Assembly (NCBI GenBank): GCA_964447525.1
Contig: CAYUSU010000005.1
Span: 1 to 39,877 of the forward strand
Length of the DNA: 39,877 nt
From: JAFGDH01 sp964447525
Lineage (GTDB): Archaea > Aenigmatarchaeota > Aenigmatarchaeia > QMZP01 > QMZT01
Reading direction: 5' to 3'
Under the pieces are notes generated by a model. It did not search any database, was not told the origin of the DNA, and saw only the letters and a list, made by a program, of their open reading frames with translations. The translations under genes and the position numbers were made by a program. Numbering within the stretch: the first letter of the stretch is position 1; every line of letters starts with the position of its first letter. Shown here one piece after another: positions 37,854 to 39,877 of this stretch.

Positions 37854-39877
37854 GGTTTTTGATCATTTTATTTCTGGCAATCATTCTTATCATTCCGAGT
37901 GTAAACGCAAGTTCTATAGAAGAGATGGTTCTGAAGGACCCTGCCAGCGTGAAAGAGCTCACCATCGATATGGAGATATACGGAACGATAACGGTTGACG
38001 GGAACCCCACCTGGATAGGGGTCAATCTCACAATACCACAGGAAGACGAACACCAGGACGTCTCAATGAATGTGCAAAGGGTTCATGATTTCACTGGCAC
38101 AGATTTCGGTTTTGTCGAGAAGGAAAACCCCGGAACATCATTTTCATACGCTCTTTCCGGTACGGTCAACTCCCGCGCTACATACATAACATCCATCCCT
38201 TCCACTTACACGATCCCGGAAGACGTGATGATGTATACGCAGGCGACGAAGAACATACAGAGCGAGAATCCGAGGATAAAGGAAACCGCTGAGTTTGTGG
38301 TTAAAGATGCGAATGACGACTTCGAGAAGATAGCAAAGCTTGCAACGTGGGTGAACGAACAGCTGGAATACGACCTTTCGTATTCGAGTGAGAACTACGA
38401 CGCGATCACAGTACTCGACGTTAAAAGGGGGGTATGCGCCGAATACACGACATTATTCACTGCCCTCGCCAGGTCGCTGGGATATCCGACCAGATTCGTG
38501 TCCGCATGGGCATATGGAAAGTACGGATGGGAGAGGCATGCGTACGCTGAAGTGTATCTGGGTAAATGGATACCAGTTGATGTTTTATGGATGGAGATAG
38601 GCTATCTAGATGCGACTCACATAAGATTTGGTTATTATTTGGACAATAAAGTAAAGAATTCCGTCAACTTCCGCGGATATAACATAGATAACATAAGATG
38701 GACAGTCGATGAAACCAGCCTCGAGATAAAAGACTATTCAACAAGGGAGAAACAGGATGATTACGAGCTCGTGAGGTCAAGCGACAAGCTGAGGGCGGGA
38801 GACGACGGTGTGGTGATGCTCAAGTTCACGCCCACCGATTACAGGGTGGCCACAGTCGATCTTGAATCATGCACTGGCGATTTTGTTATAGCCATGGTAG
38901 AGGAAAAGAACAAAGAAATCATACTCCGGCCAGGCGAGGAAGAAATAGTCCACTGGAAATTTCACATAAGCGACACCCTTCCCAGGAATTACCTGCTGAA
39001 ATGCCCGCTCACACTCAATTCAAAATCCTTCGCACTTAATACGATAGACCTGGAAGTGGACACGACCAGATCAAGGTCTGATCCCATACAATTCTCCGCA
39101 AACACCCGTTCATCCGTGATCAAATACGGCCAGAGCCAAATGGTATACGTTTACCCTGAAAACTTCCAGGGGACGATCGGCGTGGTCACGCCGGAAGACT
39201 ATAAAACATGGGATTCGCCCGGATCGGACGAACTGAAACACCAGTTCATTCCAAAGTCACTGGGCGACCAGAAGATCATAGTTTTCTCATCCGATGGTCA
39301 GGTGGAGACGCTTGACTATGAAGTGAAGTCAGATGTGTTCGTTTATCTGGAGAATCTGGACATTCCTGATTACATCAGAACAGGGGAAACAGGAAAGTTG
39401 GAAGGGGACGTGGTGAATGCCGGCCCGGCGTCTAAGAGCCTGAAGATGACCATAGATGTTGACGGGCAAAAGTCGACTGAGAACGTACTGGTCGAAAACC
39501 GTCATTCCTTTTCCAAGGATTTCTCATTCGCATCCGAAGGCGTGAAGGAAATCACAGTAAACGTAAAGTCCAGCGACGTGGACGTCACCGAAATCGTTGT
39601 CGTCAACGTGTTCAAAGAACCGGAAATATCCTACGACGTTATATATTCCGAAGGCACGGGCAGGCTGATTCTCAACGTGAAGAACTCCGACACCCGGAAC
39701 GTGGTCGTAAAGATAGGGAACCAAGAATTCGATTATGATCAGATCAGGAAAGGTAAATACGAGATATCTACGCCGATCGAAAAGGGAAAACACATGCTAG
39801 AAATGACATACAAGGACATCGCAGGAAACCCTTACAAAGCTTCCGAAGAGATCGAATTCAAGGAAGAGGACTTCTTC
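37850..39877 (+). CDS. Exported transglutaminase-like protein, partial at window end
   Basis: The frame is open for 676 codons to the last base with no stop, so the 3' end is missing. Residues 1-20 are a signal peptide (short basic start, then a hydrophobic run ending VNA). A transglutaminase/protease-like core follows, with the catalytic triad visible as Cys196 (RGVCAEYTTLFTALARSLG), His230 (WERHAYAEVYLGKW) and Asp244 (PVDVLW). The rest, about 260-676, looks like repeated beta-sandwich domains (LDIPDYIRTGETGKLEG; VNVKSSDVDVTEI), similar to CARDB-like archaeal surface proteins. Such proteins may cross-link or cleave at the cell surface. It starts inside the end of scpA. Confidence 0.9.
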   Translation, partial: MRFLIILFLAIILIIPSVNASSIEEMVLKDPASVKELTIDMEIYGTITVDGNPTWIGVNLTIPQEDEHQDVSMNVQRVHDFTGTDFGFVEKENPGTSFSYALSGTVNSRATYITSIPSTYTIPEDVMMYTQATKNIQSENPRIKETAEFVVKDANDDFEKIAKLATWVNEQLEYDLSYSSENYDAITVLDVKRGVCAEYTTLFTALARSLGYPTRFVSAWAYGKYGWERHAYAEVYLGKWIPVDVLWMEIGYLDATHIRFGYYLDNKVKNSVNFRGYNIDNIRWTVDETSLEIKDYSTREKQDDYELVRSSDKLRAGDDGVVMLKFTPTDYRVATVDLESCTGDFVIAMVEEKNKEIILRPGEEEIVHWKFHISDTLPRNYLLKCPLTLNSKSFALNTIDLEVDTTRSRSDPIQFSANTRSSVIKYGQSQMVYVYPENFQGTIGVVTPEDYKTWDSPGSDELKHQFIPKSLGDQKIIVFSSDGQVETLDYEVKSDVFVYLENLDIPDYIRTGETGKLEGDVVNAGPASKSLKMTIDVDGQKSTENVLVENRHSFSKDFSFASEGVKEITVNVKSSDVDVTEIVVVNVFKEPEISYDVIYSEGTGRLILNVKNSDTRNVVVKIGNQEFDYDQIRKGKYEISTPIEKGKHMLEMTYKDIAGNPYKASEEIEFKEEDFF

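Overview
The window is a stretch of an archaeal chromosome of moderate GC content. The archaeal signs are a geranylgeranylglyceryl phosphate synthase, an archaeal-type (type II) glyceraldehyde-3-phosphate dehydrogenase, several KaiC/RadA-like ATPases, GGTGA-type ribosome binding sites, and TATA boxes lying about 25 nt upstream of leaderless start codons. No rRNA, tRNA, CRISPR array or insertion sequence was seen. The lineage cannot be fixed from the sequence; a poorly characterised archaeal phylum is likely, given many orphan genes and bacterial-looking pieces such as NrdR.

Layout. 1-4.8 kb: nrdR followed by a class II (adenosylcobalamin) ribonucleotide reductase that carries an intein. Two tandem NrdR boxes lie in the promoter. 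4.8-6.4 kb: a methyltransferase and two orphan genes on the minus strand. 6.4-7.6 kb: a cobalamin adenosyltransferase (the cofactor activator such an RNR needs) with an in-frame 78-residue membrane insert, next to a membrane-anchored DUF4430 (transcobalamin C-terminal-like) protein. 7.7-24.4 kb: a signalling region with a zinc-finger KaiC protein, a giant surface protein, a P-loop-less KaiC relative, two CheY-like regulators, a histidine kinase preceded by a 43-aa secreted peptide, a second KaiC with a small partner, and a six-PAS protein without a kinase. Inside it lie a homocitrate synthase-like gene co-transcribed with two UbiA prenyltransferases, a V4R-like gene (all but the first AT-rich) and an aminotransferase. 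The perfect palindrome GTTTAAAC recurs at six promoters of this region and nowhere else that I found.

24.4-31 kb: small zinc-ribbon proteins, an SDR epimerase, GGGP synthase, a HAD phosphatase, a Nudix-PAS operon and a short DUF460-like protein. 31-35.7 kb, minus strand: gap-pgk operon, orphan genes and cysteine synthase. 35.8-39.9 kb, plus strand: a CNNM/CorC transporter-like protein, ScpA, and a transglutaminase-like exported protein that runs off the window.

The most interesting systems are: (a) the NrdR-box / intein-RNR / membrane-inserted adenosyltransferase / DUF4430 set, which suggests B12-dependent dNTP synthesis with cobalamin salvage; (b) the GTTTAAAC regulon joining two-component, KaiC, PAS and peptide genes; (c) the homocitrate synthase-UbiA-UbiA island.
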